Of a stretch of DNA of 64,000 bases, positions 41,808 to 50,772 are shown in pieces (the first letter of the stretch is position 1; each line of letters begins with the position of its first letter). A model generated the notes under the pieces. The model made no database searches, was not told where the DNA came from, and saw only the letters and a program-made list of their open reading frames with translations. Origin of the DNA: Bacteroidaceae bacterium (GTDB lineage Bacteria > Bacteroidota > Bacteroidia > Bacteroidales > Bacteroidaceae); assembly GCA_017647225.1 (NCBI GenBank), contig JAGCLA010000023.1, positions 1-64,000 on the forward strand, given 5' to 3'. A program made the position numbers and the translations under genes.

Positions 41808-43751
41808 TCAATTGGTTCTTATCTTACGTATAAAGAAGTAGAAATAGAAATATGTATCGTCATAATCCTTGAAATAAGGCGCCATTTCGGCCTCTTTCAT
41901 TCCTTTATAGTTCTTTGTCTTTGCCACAAAAGATTCCAGCCTGCGTTGAACACTCTTTGAAACAAACTTATCCACGAATGCCGGGCCGACACTGACAGTG
42001 TTACCCTTATCAAGATTAAGGAACAGTATCAATGCTTCCTGATAATTCTTCGGCAACTTTGTTGGCTGACACTCATTAAGATAACGTTCAAAGATATACC
42101 AGAAAGCCTTCTGGTCTTTACGTATCATAGCCGATGTCAACGCCACTTCCAGATAAAGCGGTGTCACCCCTTCAGGCACATATTTGAAATTTTTTGTGAG
42201 GAATGCCTCGACAAAAGAGTCGTCCACAGAAAGTTCGTCGGGATAACAGAACAACTGCAACGGCATTGCAAACTCATTGGTCTTTTCTATCAAGTCGGGG
42301 TTCTTTATATAGTTTTCTATCTCTTTTGCCCAAGCGCGATAAAATATGGTACGTTTAAGTATATCGACATATCTTTGCGCAAGCCTGTATTCTCCTGCCA
42401 ACAACATTGAACGGGCTGCATGTTTCAGATATTCATATCTCCAACCATACTCAACCGCATCTTCCATACACCAACGATAACTGTAGTTGAATTTTCCATA
42501 TTGATAATAGGTCATCTTGCCACCGGTTTGGGAGAGATGCACCGACATTGGAGCGAGTATATCGGAGCTGCCGTCGGGATATGAGAACATTTCCGCACCG
42601 GCCACACCCAATTTGAACAAGGCAATATTCTTGTTCATAACGACCTGACGGGTAGGGATTTGGGCATCTTTCGCATAATCGGCGACATCGCGCCAACGAC
42701 ATTCCCACATAGCCTTGTTCTGTTTGTTCTCTATTCGGAAATTATTGTCGTTATACCAATAGACCCACAGAAACAATACTGCATACAAAACGACAGAAGC
42801 AGCAACAAGGTATTTTGCCTTTGAGTCTTCGCGCAGTCTGGCACGGAACAACATGCATACACAAAGCCCCACAAAAGAGAGCATCAAGACAACAAACGGC
42901 ACCCAATATACATAGATATTGTACCAATAGGATTTTGTATCATGCTCAACCTTTGCCACATAGGAAGACGCCCACTGCGTTACAGGCAAACCTGCACCAT
43001 AGAGATATTCCGAGCATACCGACGTATAGAAATGATAGTACACTTGAGGCACGGCACATACAGCAACTACAGCCACGAGCAATGTAAGCAATGGCATGAG
43101 AAGCTTTTTTCTGCCGGCAACGGCTGTCACCAAAGAATACAGCCCCAAGACTAGCGCCGAAACCAATGCGTATGCACCGAACAGAGGATAACCGACAACA
43201 CACCATATAATCACAAAAACGATACGCAATGGTTCGTTCAGGCGTTTATAAAGCAACAAGGCCAACAACAGCAACAGTGTTGCCACCAATGCCATATAAA
43301 AATAACCGGGTTGCTTAAGGTAGAATATCCAATATCCGAGCTGCATATTGCTTGCCACCAATGCGACAACAGGAACAAGGGCCAACAGCCTATAGTTCTG
43401 CGAAAGGTCAAAAACCTTTATGACAAGCAGATAAACAAGATAAAGCAAGGCAACATATATGGCCGCACCCAAAGCCGGATAATAGAAAAACTGCACAAGA
43501 AAGCTCGATACATAATACAACAGACCGGCAGGTTTCGACATCATATTCTCAAAGAAGAGGTCGTCGAAAATAAATGAAGAGAGTTCATTTACACGAAAGA
43601 GGAAAGCCGATTCGTATGTAGCAAGTACCGCCCAAAGCCCTACAAAAAAGAGCAACGGCAAGACTTTGACAAGTTTATCAAAATTGCCAAGCAGAGTATT
43701 TGACGAGGCTGCCTTGACCTGTTTATTACCACCTTTTACATTCTTACCCAT
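41808..43751 (-). CDS. Polytopic membrane protein of unknown function (DUF6057-like)
   Basis: A 647-residue protein. The N-terminal half (about 20-345) has roughly ten hydrophobic segments, e.g. LPLLFFVGLWAVLATY, YPALGAAIYVALLYLVYLLV and YFYMALVATLLLLLALLLY; the C-terminal half is soluble and helical, TPR-like (MLLAGEYRLAQRYVDILKRT). I associate this build with DUF6057, seen only in Bacteroidetes. The start at 43751 (MGKNVKGGN) is chosen because the longer frame would overlap the upstream aroC gene by 74 bases with non-conserved sequence. Partnered with the CxxCH propeller lipoprotein by 4-bp spacing. Confidence 0.8.
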   Translation of the reverse strand: MGKNVKGGNKQVKAASSNTLLGNFDKLVKVLPLLFFVGLWAVLATYESAFLFRVNELSSFIFDDLFFENMMSKPAGLLYYVSSFLVQFFYYPALGAAIYVALLYLVYLLVIKVFDLSQNYRLLALVPVVALVASNMQLGYWIFYLKQPGYFYMALVATLLLLLALLLYKRLNEPLRIVFVIIWCVVGYPLFGAYALVSALVLGLYSLVTAVAGRKKLLMPLLTLLVAVVAVCAVPQVYYHFYTSVCSEYLYGAGLPVTQWASSYVAKVEHDTKSYWYNIYVYWVPFVVLMLSFVGLCVCMLFRARLREDSKAKYLVAASVVLYAVLFLWVYWYNDNNFRIENKQNKAMWECRWRDVADYAKDAQIPTRQVVMNKNIALFKLGVAGAEMFSYPDGSSDILAPMSVHLSQTGGKMTYYQYGKFNYSYRWCMEDAVEYGWRYEYLKHAARSMLLAGEYRLAQRYVDILKRTIFYRAWAKEIENYIKNPDLIEKTNEFAMPLQLFCYPDELSVDDSFVEAFLTKNFKYVPEGVTPLYLEVALTSAMIRKDQKAFWYIFERYLNECQPTKLPKNYQEALILFLNLDKGNTVSVGPAFVDKFVSKSVQRRLESFVAKTKNYKGMKEAEMAPYFKDYDDTYFYFYFFIRKIRTN

Positions 43752-43779
43752 ATAGAATTCTGTTATCGGGATTTTCACA

Positions 43780-44862
43780 TTACACAAAAAGTCCACGTCT
43801 TGAATTGTCAAGCAGATAATTATCAAGAACGACAAGTGCCGCCATAGCCTCAACTACAGGCACCGCACGCGGCACTACACAAGGGTCGTGTCTGCCATGC
43901 GCCAACAAAGTTGTAGCCTCACCCGATGCGGTAACGGTTTCCTGCTCCATGAGCAATGTTGCCACAGGCTTGAATGCCACATTGAAGTAGATGTCGTTTC
44001 CATTGGATATTCCGCCCTGTATTCCACCGCTGTTGTTTGTACGGGTGGCGATATTGCCATTGTCGTTGTAAAATATGTCGTTCTGCTCAGAGCCGAAACC
44101 CGAAGCGGCATCAAAGCCGTTGCCATATTCAAAGCCCTTGACAGCATTTATCGAGAACATCGCATGCGCAAGGGAAGAGGTAAGCTTGCCGTAAAGAGGT
44201 TCGCCAAGCCCTGCAGGAGCGCCCTTGACAACACATGTCACGATTCCGCCAACGGTATTGCCCTGACGCTTCACGTCAAGAATAAGCTGTTCCATTTCCT
44301 TGGCCTTTTCAACATCGGGACAACGCACGACATTGCTTTCCGCTACAGATATATCATATTGGGCATAGCCTTTATTGAGCTTTATTCCACCCACTTGAGA
44401 TGTATATGCCTGCACTGTTATGCCAAGCTGCATCAATGCAAGTTTGGCAATAGCGCCGGCACACACTCTGACAGCCGTTTCACGTGCCGAAGAACGGCCA
44501 CCGCCACGATGATCGCGCAAGCCGTATTTCACATCATAGACATAGTCGGCATGCGAGGGGCGATACACGTCGCGCATGTTGTCATAGTCACCGCTACGCG
44601 TATTGCTGTTCCTGATTATAAAGGCTATGGGCGTACCCGTTGTACGGCCTTCAAAAATGCCGGAAAGGAATTCCACCTCGTCCTGTTCGTTGCGCGCTGT
44701 TGTTATTGCGCTCTGTCCGGGACGACGGCGAGCCATCTCATTCTTTATAAAGGTTTCGTCAATAGCCACACCTGCCGGAAAACCGTCAAGAACACCGCCT
44801 ATGGCAACGCCATGAGATTCCCCGAATGTGGTAAGACGCAAAAGCCGACCAATACTATTCAT
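43780..44862 (-). CDS. aroC: Chorismate synthase
   Basis: A 360-residue enzyme that converts 5-enolpyruvylshikimate-3-phosphate to chorismate with reduced FMN, the last step of the shikimate pathway. Signatures are [20 protein letters not shown] at the N-terminus, [15 protein letters not shown], the [14 protein letters not shown] block and [13 protein letters not shown]. Length is typical. It lies between slyD and the membrane protein gene with gaps of about 28 bp on either side, so transcription is probably from the operon promoter at 48222. Confidence 0.97.
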   Translation of the reverse strand: MNSIGRLLRLTTFGESHGVAIGGVLDGFPAGVAIDETFIKNEMARRRPGQSAITTARNEQDEVEFLSGIFEGRTTGTPIAFIIRNSNTRSGDYDNMRDVYRPSHADYVYDVKYGLRDHRGGGRSSARETAVRVCAGAIAKLALMQLGITVQAYTSQVGGIKLNKGYAQYDISVAESNVVRCPDVEKAKEMEQLILDVKRQGNTVGGIVTCVVKGAPAGLGEPLYGKLTSSLAHAMFSINAVKGFEYGNGFDAASGFGSEQNDIFYNDNGNIATRTNNSGGIQGGISNGNDIYFNVAFKPVATLLMEQETVTASGEATTLLAHGRHDPCVVPRAVPVVEAMAALVVLDNYLLDNSRRGLFV

Positions 44863-44890
44863 TATTATTTCTTTTTATTTCTTGCCACAA

Positions 44891-45460
44891 TTAATGACAA
44901 CAGCCACCTTCGCAACCGCCGTCACCGCCACAGCCACCGCCATTGCAACCGCTACAGCCACTGCATGACGCCTTCAACGAGTCGTAGAACTTCTTCAATT
45001 CAGACTCTTTCGCAGGACGAGCCTCAACAACACTGCCTATGAACTGCAAGTCACAACCAGCCAAAGGATGATTGAAGTCCATTGTAACCTTAAGAGGAGT
45101 AACCTCCTTTACTGTTCCAAGGATTGGTGAGCCATCAGCGCGCATCATTTCCACAACATTACCGGCATAGATATGCGCAGAGTCGAACTTGCCGTCGATA
45201 GTGAATACCTCGCGGTCGAAATCCTGCACATGGTCAGGATCGTAATCGCCGTAAGCGTCAGCCGAAGGAATTGTAAAATCAAAAGAATCGCCCTTCTTCA
45301 AGTCCTTCAGATTCTCCTCGAAAGCATCAAGAGTATATCCTACACCTGTCAAGAAGGCAAATGGTTGTTCACGTGTTGTCTTTTCAACCTCTTCACACTC
45401 ACCGTTACGGTGTGACACCAATGTGTATGCCACACGCAAATATTTGTTTGTAGTTTCCAT
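44891..45460 (-). CDS. slyD: SlyD-type FKBP peptidyl-prolyl isomerase with Cys/Gly-rich metal-binding tail
   Basis: A 189-residue protein: an FKBP domain interrupted by the insert-in-flap of SlyD (VGYTLDAFEENLKDLKKGD, DAYGDYDPDHVQDFDREVF, MDFNHPLAGCDLQF). The last 25 residues, following SLKASCSGCSGCNGGGC, hold eight or so Cys plus a terminal His, a metal-binding tail like that of Escherichia coli SlyD, which stores and delivers nickel. It is cytoplasmic. Its start codon directly follows the stop codon of the acyl-CoA dehydrogenase gene (TAAATG), so translation is coupled. Confidence 0.95.
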   Translation of the reverse strand: METTNKYLRVAYTLVSHRNGECEEVEKTTREQPFAFLTGVGYTLDAFEENLKDLKKGDSFDFTIPSADAYGDYDPDHVQDFDREVFTIDGKFDSAHIYAGNVVEMMRADGSPILGTVKEVTPLKVTMDFNHPLAGCDLQFIGSVVEARPAKESELKKFYDSLKASCSGCSGCNGGGCGGDGGCEGGCCH

Positions 45461-47164
45461 TTATTGTTTGTATTTGTTTAACAATTCAACATTAAAATTC
45501 TTTATATATGTGCTGTGTCCTGCCACTACAGCCTCACCAATGGCAACAAAGCGCGCCAACGATGATGCGAACAGCTCCTCACAAGCATTAGCGTCGCGAA
45601 GCAACAATGCCGACATTACACAATAACCGGCCATTTCGTACAGCCTGCGGGCAAGAAAATCAAGCATTTCCTGATTCTCGAACGAAGCTACCACTTCCAA
45701 CGCTTCGGTATATACGTTTGCTATAGCTCTTACACGTGCATGCAAAGAGGCCAAGGCTTGCGACGGTTCAAAAGAGAGATACTCGTCAACAAGCTGAGAG
45801 TAAAAACCTGTTGTCGCATAGCGTATGGCCGCAACAACCTGCATTTGGGTTGTTCCCTCGTATATAGATGTCACTCGTGCATCACGATAAAGACGTTCAC
45901 AAGCATAGTCGCGCATATATCCCGAGCCACCATGTACCTGAACTGCGTCGTAAACATTCTCATTGACCATTTCGCTTCCCATACCCTTGACAAGCGGGGT
46001 AAGCGCATCGGCAATTTTTGAATACAGCTTTGATTCGGCACGTTCTTCGGGTGTCAGCGTACGTTCACGCGCCAGCTCTGCAAACTGATAGCCCATATCG
46101 ACATTGCGTGCTGTTTCATAAAGCAGACTGCGTGCAGCGTCAAGACGTGCCTTGATGTTGCCGAGCATATCATATACCGGCGGCAGCTCAATTACAGCCT
46201 TGCCGAATTGACAACGTTCCTTGGCAAAAGCCAACGCCTCGGAATATGCAGCCTGCGATATCGCCACACTCTGCGTAGCTATTCCCAGACGCGCACCATT
46301 CATCAACGACATGACATATTTTATAAGTCCCATCTTACGGCTGCCGCAAAGCTCTGCCGGAGCATGTTCAAATACTATTTCACATGTAGGAGAGCCTTGA
46401 ACGCCCATTTTATCTTCTATGCGGCGAGTCTTGACCTTACCACAACTTTTTTCGCATATGAACAACGACAATCCACGACCGTCGGCACTACCCTCTTCGC
46501 TACGCGCAAGAACAAGGTGGATATCGCTGTCGCCGTTGGTTATAAAACGTTTCACGCCATCGAGATACCACTGATCAGAAGTACTGTCATAGGTAGCCTT
46601 CAGACGTACATTCTGCAAATCACTGCCGGCATCGGGTTCTGTCAAATCCATTGACATTGTCGCACCGGCACAAACCATAGGCAAATATCGTTCTTTCTGT
46701 TCGTCGCTACCGAAACTGTTTATCGTAGAAGCACAATCCTGCAACCCCCACAGATTTCCGAAACCGGCATCGGCACGACACACAAGTTCCTGCATCATGG
46801 TAAAAACCATTGTAGGAAAATTCAAGCCACCATAACGGCGTGGCAACGAAACACCCATAAGCCCTGCCTGACGGAAGAGTTTAAGATTCTCGCTTGTTAC
46901 CGGTGCATACACGACATGACCGTCCTCGAGTGTATGTTTCTCACGTTCAACACGTTCGGCATTTGGAGCCACAGTTCCGGCGCACAAGTCGCCTACAAGT
47001 TCAAGAACCTGTTCGTAACCCCTTACAGCCTCCTCGAAGTTCGTCGGAGCATAATCATAACCCACAGCATCGCCATACCCCTTTTCCTTCATATCGACGA
47101 TACGACGCAAAAGAGGGTGCTTCAGATAGAATTCAAGAGCTTCATTGTCGCTATAATAGTTCAT
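45461..47164 (-). CDS. Acyl-CoA dehydrogenase
   Basis: A 567-residue FAD enzyme with the family order: N-terminal helical domain, TMSMDLTEPDAGSDLQNVRL in the mid domain, then the C-terminal helical domain with VQVHGGSGYMRDYACERLYR and the catalytic Glu in SIYEGTTQMQ. It would oxidise an acyl-CoA and pass electrons to an electron-transfer flavoprotein. The extra 150 C-terminal residues (FEPSQALASLHARVRAIANV...) are those of the longer AcdA/fadE-like group. The ATG at 47164 overlaps the upstream ETF stop codon as ATGA, a strong coupling; the Met five codons earlier lies inside the ETF gene. The substrate is not evident. Confidence 0.93.
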   Translation of the reverse strand: MNYYSDNEALEFYLKHPLLRRIVDMKEKGYGDAVGYDYAPTNFEEAVRGYEQVLELVGDLCAGTVAPNAERVEREKHTLEDGHVVYAPVTSENLKLFRQAGLMGVSLPRRYGGLNFPTMVFTMMQELVCRADAGFGNLWGLQDCASTINSFGSDEQKERYLPMVCAGATMSMDLTEPDAGSDLQNVRLKATYDSTSDQWYLDGVKRFITNGDSDIHLVLARSEEGSADGRGLSLFICEKSCGKVKTRRIEDKMGVQGSPTCEIVFEHAPAELCGSRKMGLIKYVMSLMNGARLGIATQSVAISQAAYSEALAFAKERCQFGKAVIELPPVYDMLGNIKARLDAARSLLYETARNVDMGYQFAELARERTLTPEERAESKLYSKIADALTPLVKGMGSEMVNENVYDAVQVHGGSGYMRDYACERLYRDARVTSIYEGTTQMQVVAAIRYATTGFYSQLVDEYLSFEPSQALASLHARVRAIANVYTEALEVVASFENQEMLDFLARRLYEMAGYCVMSALLLRDANACEELFASSLARFVAIGEAVVAGHSTYIKNFNVELLNKYKQ

Positions 47165-48159
47165 AGTTCCTGCTGGCAATAGGTTATAATTTTATCAATG
47201 ACCTCCCGTGCATCACCAATTATCGAATAATCGGCAAAGGCATTTATCGGAGCTTCAGCATCCTTATTGACAGATATCATAACGCCACACTCCTTGACAC
47301 CGCATAAATGCTGTGTATGCCCTGACACGCCAAAGGCTATATATAATTCGGGACGGACCACAACACCGGTCTGCCCTATCATTCTGTCGCGCGTTGCATA
47401 ACCTGCATCTACGGCCGGCCTTGTAGCACCCACATTGCCATGTAGCAGATGTGCAAGTTCAAACAGCCTGTCAAAAGTTTCTTTACTTCCAACGCCATAA
47501 CCTCCGACAACGACGACCGACGAGTCCTTGAGGCTCATTGCCGTATCGGCAGACTGCAAAACACGAGTACGCAAAATCTCTTTTACAAAAGTCCTTACAC
47601 CTTCGTCTGAAGCCTGATAATACTTACACTCCTTAACTTCAACACTGCCATTGCATGTTTGCTCTGCATTTAGAGCCACAGCGTGAGAAACCTGCGGGCT
47701 TTTACCACGATTATGACGTAGCAGACAATAAGCATTACGCGGACGGCAAGATACAGCCGAGCTGTCAACTGAGGCAAAAACAGGCAATGACAAGACAGAC
47801 TCCTCAATACTGTTTTCAACGACACATTCAACAGCTATATTCCCCGATGAAAAGGATAAAATTGAACGAACACAGACAACACAGGAAAGCCCTGTCATGG
47901 AGGTTAAACGGGCAATTTCTTCTGCACACTGACAGCCACAAAGAACCACATCGTGACACCCCGGCACAAAAGAGTCCGAGGCTAAGGCCTCGTCTGCTCC
48001 ACGATACATAGCTTCGCGCAAGACACCGGCAGCACAAGCCCCGATAGAGAAAACGGCAACCTTGCTCTCGGGATATTTATCCTTAAGCAAGAAAGCCTGT
48101 TCCAACGCCTTATAATCGTTAGGAACTCCTGTTGCCAATACAGCTATATTCAAGCCCAT
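47161..48159 (-). CDS. Single-chain electron-transfer-flavoprotein-like protein
   Basis: A 332-residue protein whose C-terminal third (about 212-332) is a clear EtfA FAD-binding domain: VVVVGGYGVGSKETFDRL, GATRPAVDAGY, IGQTGVVVRPELYIAFGVSG and SVNKDAEAPINAFADY. The N-terminal part (1-125) reads more like EtfB: KALEQAFLLKDKYPESKVAV, LREAMYRGADEAL, then HDVVLCGCQCAEEIA. No separate EtfB gene adjoins it, although ETFs are normally heterodimers. It either works alone or pairs with a distant subunit. It takes electrons from the acyl-CoA dehydrogenase with which it overlaps by 4 bases. A diverged plain EtfA is the main alternative. Confidence 0.8.
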   Translation of the reverse strand: MGLNIAVLATGVPNDYKALEQAFLLKDKYPESKVAVFSIGACAAGVLREAMYRGADEALASDSFVPGCHDVVLCGCQCAEEIARLTSMTGLSCVVCVRSILSFSSGNIAVECVVENSIEESVLSLPVFASVDSSAVSCRPRNAYCLLRHNRGKSPQVSHAVALNAEQTCNGSVEVKECKYYQASDEGVRTFVKEILRTRVLQSADTAMSLKDSSVVVVGGYGVGSKETFDRLFELAHLLHGNVGATRPAVDAGYATRDRMIGQTGVVVRPELYIAFGVSGHTQHLCGVKECGVMISVNKDAEAPINAFADYSIIGDAREVIDKIITYCQQEL

Positions 48160-48221
48160 GTTCCGTTGTTTACCTCAAAGAGTGCGGTTCGCCGCCTCAA
48201 GTTTATTTTTGCGGTTTAGCG

Positions 48222-48229
48222 CAAAGATA
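48222..48229 (-). promoter_or_regulatory. -7 box of the ETF/acyl-CoA dehydrogenase operon
   Basis: The minus strand reads TATCTTTG, a perfect TAnnTTTG, about 63 bases before the ETF start. Six genes down to 40301 follow with gaps under 30 bp, so this may be the operon's main promoter. Confidence 0.55.
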
Positions 48230-48302
48230 TACAAAACGAGCGAAATATGAACAATCTACTAATTTTTAGTTTAACAAAAATTTTTTTTATAAATAAATTA
48301 CC

Positions 48303-48310
48303 TACCTTTA
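48303..48310 (+). promoter_or_regulatory. -7 box of the GH130 gene
   Basis: TACCTTTA is one base off TAnnTTTG and lies 36 bases before the GH130 start at 48346, in an A+T-rich tract. It supports the downstream start codon, since the Met at 48247 would lie upstream of the promoter. Confidence 0.4.
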
Positions 48311-48345
48311 CAGCAGTATATATCAAACCTATAATTTCAACAATT

Positions 48346-49317
48346 ATGAGCGAAAAAATCAATATGCCTTGGGAGGAGCGTCCCGCTGGTTGCGCTGATG
48401 TAATGTGGCGATATTCAAAGAACCCTGTTATCGACCGTTATGCAATTCCGACATCAAACAGCATATTCAATAGTGCTGTCGTACCTTTCGGTGATGGCTA
48501 TGCAGGTGTATTCCGCTGCGACAACAAGTCGGTGCAGATGAATATCTTTGCAGGTTTCAGCAAGGACGGAATCAATTGGGAGATTGAGCATGAGCCTATC
48601 GTTTTCAAGGCCGGAAATACAGAAATGATAGAGTCGGAATACAAGTACGACCCACGTGTAACATGGATTGAGGACCGTTACTGGATAACATGGTGCAATG
48701 GTTATCACGGCCCAACCATCGGTATTGCATACACATTTGACTTCAAGGAGTTCTTCCAGTGTGAGAATGCATTCCTGCCATTCAACAGAAACGGTGTATT
48801 GTTCCCCGAAAAAATCAACGGCAAGTATGCAATGTTGAGCCGTCCAAGCGACAACGGACATACTCCATTCGGTGATATTTACATAAGCTACAGCCCCGAC
48901 ATGAAGTATTGGGGTGAGCACCGTTGTGTAATGAAAGTAACCCCATTCCCTGTCAGCGCATGGCAATGCACAAAAATCGGTGCCGGCTCAGTGCCCATTC
49001 TCACCGACGAAGGCTGGTTACTTTTCTATCATGGCGTTATAACTACATGTAACGGTTTCCGTTATTCAATGGGTGCGGCATTGCTCGACAAGAACGACCC
49101 TTCAAAGGTTCTTTACCGCACTCAGCCATACCTGTTGGCACCGGCTGCTCCATACGAGTTGGCGGGAGATGTACCTAACGTGGTATTTCCTTGTGCCGCA
49201 CTTCGCGACGGCGATAAAGTGGCTGTATATTACGGAGCTGCAGACACTGTTGTAGGCATGGCATTCGGTTATATTTCGGAAATAATCGAATTCATGAAAA
49301 AGAACAACTGCGCATAA
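48346..49317 (+). CDS. GH130 beta-mannoside phosphorylase
   Basis: A 323-residue cytoplasmic five-bladed-propeller enzyme of family GH130: [39 protein letters not shown], the catalytic Asp in [27 protein letters not shown] and LLFYHGV. GH130 enzymes split beta-mannosidic bonds with phosphate to give mannose-1-phosphate; members in gut Bacteroides act on Man-GlcNAc from N-glycans, Man-Glc or mannooligosaccharides. The GH92 and ROK neighbours fit the N-glycan or mannan role, but the exact specificity is inferred. The start at [13 protein letters not shown] is chosen over a Met 33 codons upstream. Confidence 0.93.
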   Translation: MSEKINMPWEERPAGCADVMWRYSKNPVIDRYAIPTSNSIFNSAVVPFGDGYAGVFRCDNKSVQMNIFAGFSKDGINWEIEHEPIVFKAGNTEMIESEYKYDPRVTWIEDRYWITWCNGYHGPTIGIAYTFDFKEFFQCENAFLPFNRNGVLFPEKINGKYAMLSRPSDNGHTPFGDIYISYSPDMKYWGEHRCVMKVTPFPVSAWQCTKIGAGSVPILTDEGWLLFYHGVITTCNGFRYSMGAALLDKNDPSKVLYRTQPYLLAPAAPYELAGDVPNVVFPCAALRDGDKVAVYYGAADTVVGMAFGYISEIIEFMKKNNCA

Positions 49318-49335
49318 CAGACCTATAAAGCAAGC

Positions 49336-49371
49336 ATAAAAGCCGAGGCACCCACCTCGGCTTTTATATTT
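49336..49371 (+). terminator. Terminator after GH130
   Basis: ATAAAAGCCGAGG and CCTCGGCTTTTAT arms with a 6-base loop, followed by ATTTT. The GH130 gene is therefore its own transcript, and the GH5 unit has a separate promoter. Confidence 0.8.
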
Positions 49372-49422
49372 TATAATTATGATAAATACTTGAAAATTAA
49401 ATTAAATATTATATTTATTTAC

Positions 49423-49430
49423 TATCTTCG
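49423..49430 (+). promoter_or_regulatory. -7 box of the GH5-ROK-GH92-GH92 operon
   Basis: TATCTTCG, one base off TAnnTTTG, 31 bases before the GH5 start codon at 49461. Confidence 0.4.
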
Positions 49431-49460
49431 CAAAAACAGCATAACAAGATAATCACAACA

Positions 49461-50759
49461 ATGAAGATTGCACGCATTTTACAGATACTCACCATAGCGT
49501 TACTCGCTTGTGGATGTGGCACAAAAAGCAACAGAGAGATGAACACAGACTTCATTACAGCCGACAACAGCGGTTTTACAAAGAACGGCAAACAATACAC
49601 ATATATCGGAACAAACATGTGGTATGCTTCGATACTCGGCTCTACAGGCGAGGGTGGCGACAGAGAAAGGCTTTGCAAAGAGCTTGACCGTTTGAAGGAG
49701 ATTGGCGTTACCAACCTGCGCATATTGTCAGGTCCTGATGCCGGAAGCGCGCTTGCAAACCCCGCAAAACCATATTTGCAGACAGCTCCCGGAGTGCTCA
49801 ACGACACTATTCTACAAGGACTTGACTTCATGATTGCCGAGTTGGAAAAACGCGACATGAATGCCGTAATATATCTCAACAATGCATGGGATTGGAGCGG
49901 CGGCTTCGGCTTTTATCTTAAAGAGTGTGGTTACGGAAACTCGCCAAACACCAATGTCGATGGCGGCTACAACAGATATGTCGATTATTGCGCAGATTTC
50001 GCACGCGACAAGAAAGCGCTTGGACTATATTACGACTACATAAAACAGATTATCACACGCAAGAACAGCATTACAGGACGTTACTACAAGGACGAGCCTG
50101 CAATTATGGCATGGCAATTATGTAACGAGCCACGTCCTTTCTCGCAGGACAACAAAGAGGCTTTTGCAAAATGGATAGGAAAGGCTGCGGCAATCATCAA
50201 ACATCACGACCCCAACCATCTTGTGTCAACAGGCAGCGAGGGATATATCGGTTGCGAGGTTGACATGCAGCTTTGCGAGAGGATACATGCCGACAAGAAT
50301 ATCGACTACATAACAATCCACATTTGGCCTGTAAATTGGGGGTGGGCTCCACGTTCTAACCCCGACAGCGGCATTGAAAACGCATGTGCCGAAAGTGGCA
50401 ATTATATAAACGAGCATATAGCCCTTGCAAAGCGTTTGGGCAAGCCTCTTGTCATTGAGGAGTTCGGTTACTCACGAAAAGAGAACAAACCGGGAACAGA
50501 CATTCCGACCGACAGCCGTGACACCTTCTACCGCTACATCTTTGAACAGGTTGCGAAGAGCGTGAACGAAGGCTCACCGCTTGTAGGATGTAATTTCTGG
50601 GGGTGGGGCGGAAGCGGAAGACCGCGCGACCTTGTTTGGCAAGCCGGCGACGACTACCTGTGCGACCCTCCGCACGAGCCTCAAGGCTGGTATTCGGTTT
50701 TCGACAACGACACCACCACAATTAATGTGATAAAGGAATATACAAAGAAACTAAAATAA
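49461..50759 (+). CDS. GH5 family beta-mannanase-like lipoprotein
   Basis: A 432-residue lipoprotein (signal ending IALLACGC). It has the GH5 TIM-barrel signature: FTKNGKQYTYIGTNMWYAS, LKEIGVTNLRIL, the acid/base Glu in AWQLCNEPRPF and the nucleophile Glu in PLVIEEFGYS, with the Trp-rich IHIWPVNWGW between. The overall layout resembles subfamily 7 endo-beta-1,4-mannanases. It would cut beta-mannan or the Man-beta-1,4-GlcNAc link at the cell surface or in the periplasm. The subfamily is judged by eye only; it heads an operon of mannose-active genes. Confidence 0.87.
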   Translation: MKIARILQILTIALLACGCGTKSNREMNTDFITADNSGFTKNGKQYTYIGTNMWYASILGSTGEGGDRERLCKELDRLKEIGVTNLRILSGPDAGSALANPAKPYLQTAPGVLNDTILQGLDFMIAELEKRDMNAVIYLNNAWDWSGGFGFYLKECGYGNSPNTNVDGGYNRYVDYCADFARDKKALGLYYDYIKQIITRKNSITGRYYKDEPAIMAWQLCNEPRPFSQDNKEAFAKWIGKAAAIIKHHDPNHLVSTGSEGYIGCEVDMQLCERIHADKNIDYITIHIWPVNWGWAPRSNPDSGIENACAESGNYINEHIALAKRLGKPLVIEEFGYSRKENKPGTDIPTDSRDTFYRYIFEQVAKSVNEGSPLVGCNFWGWGGSGRPRDLVWQAGDDYLCDPPHEPQGWYSVFDNDTTTINVIKEYTKKLK

Positions 50760-50772
50760 AAGACTTATAATT

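Noticed and set aside
43888..45042. 384-codon plus-strand frame
   Set aside because: Antisense to aroC and slyD, both with full family signatures; His/Cys/Arg-rich shadow composition.
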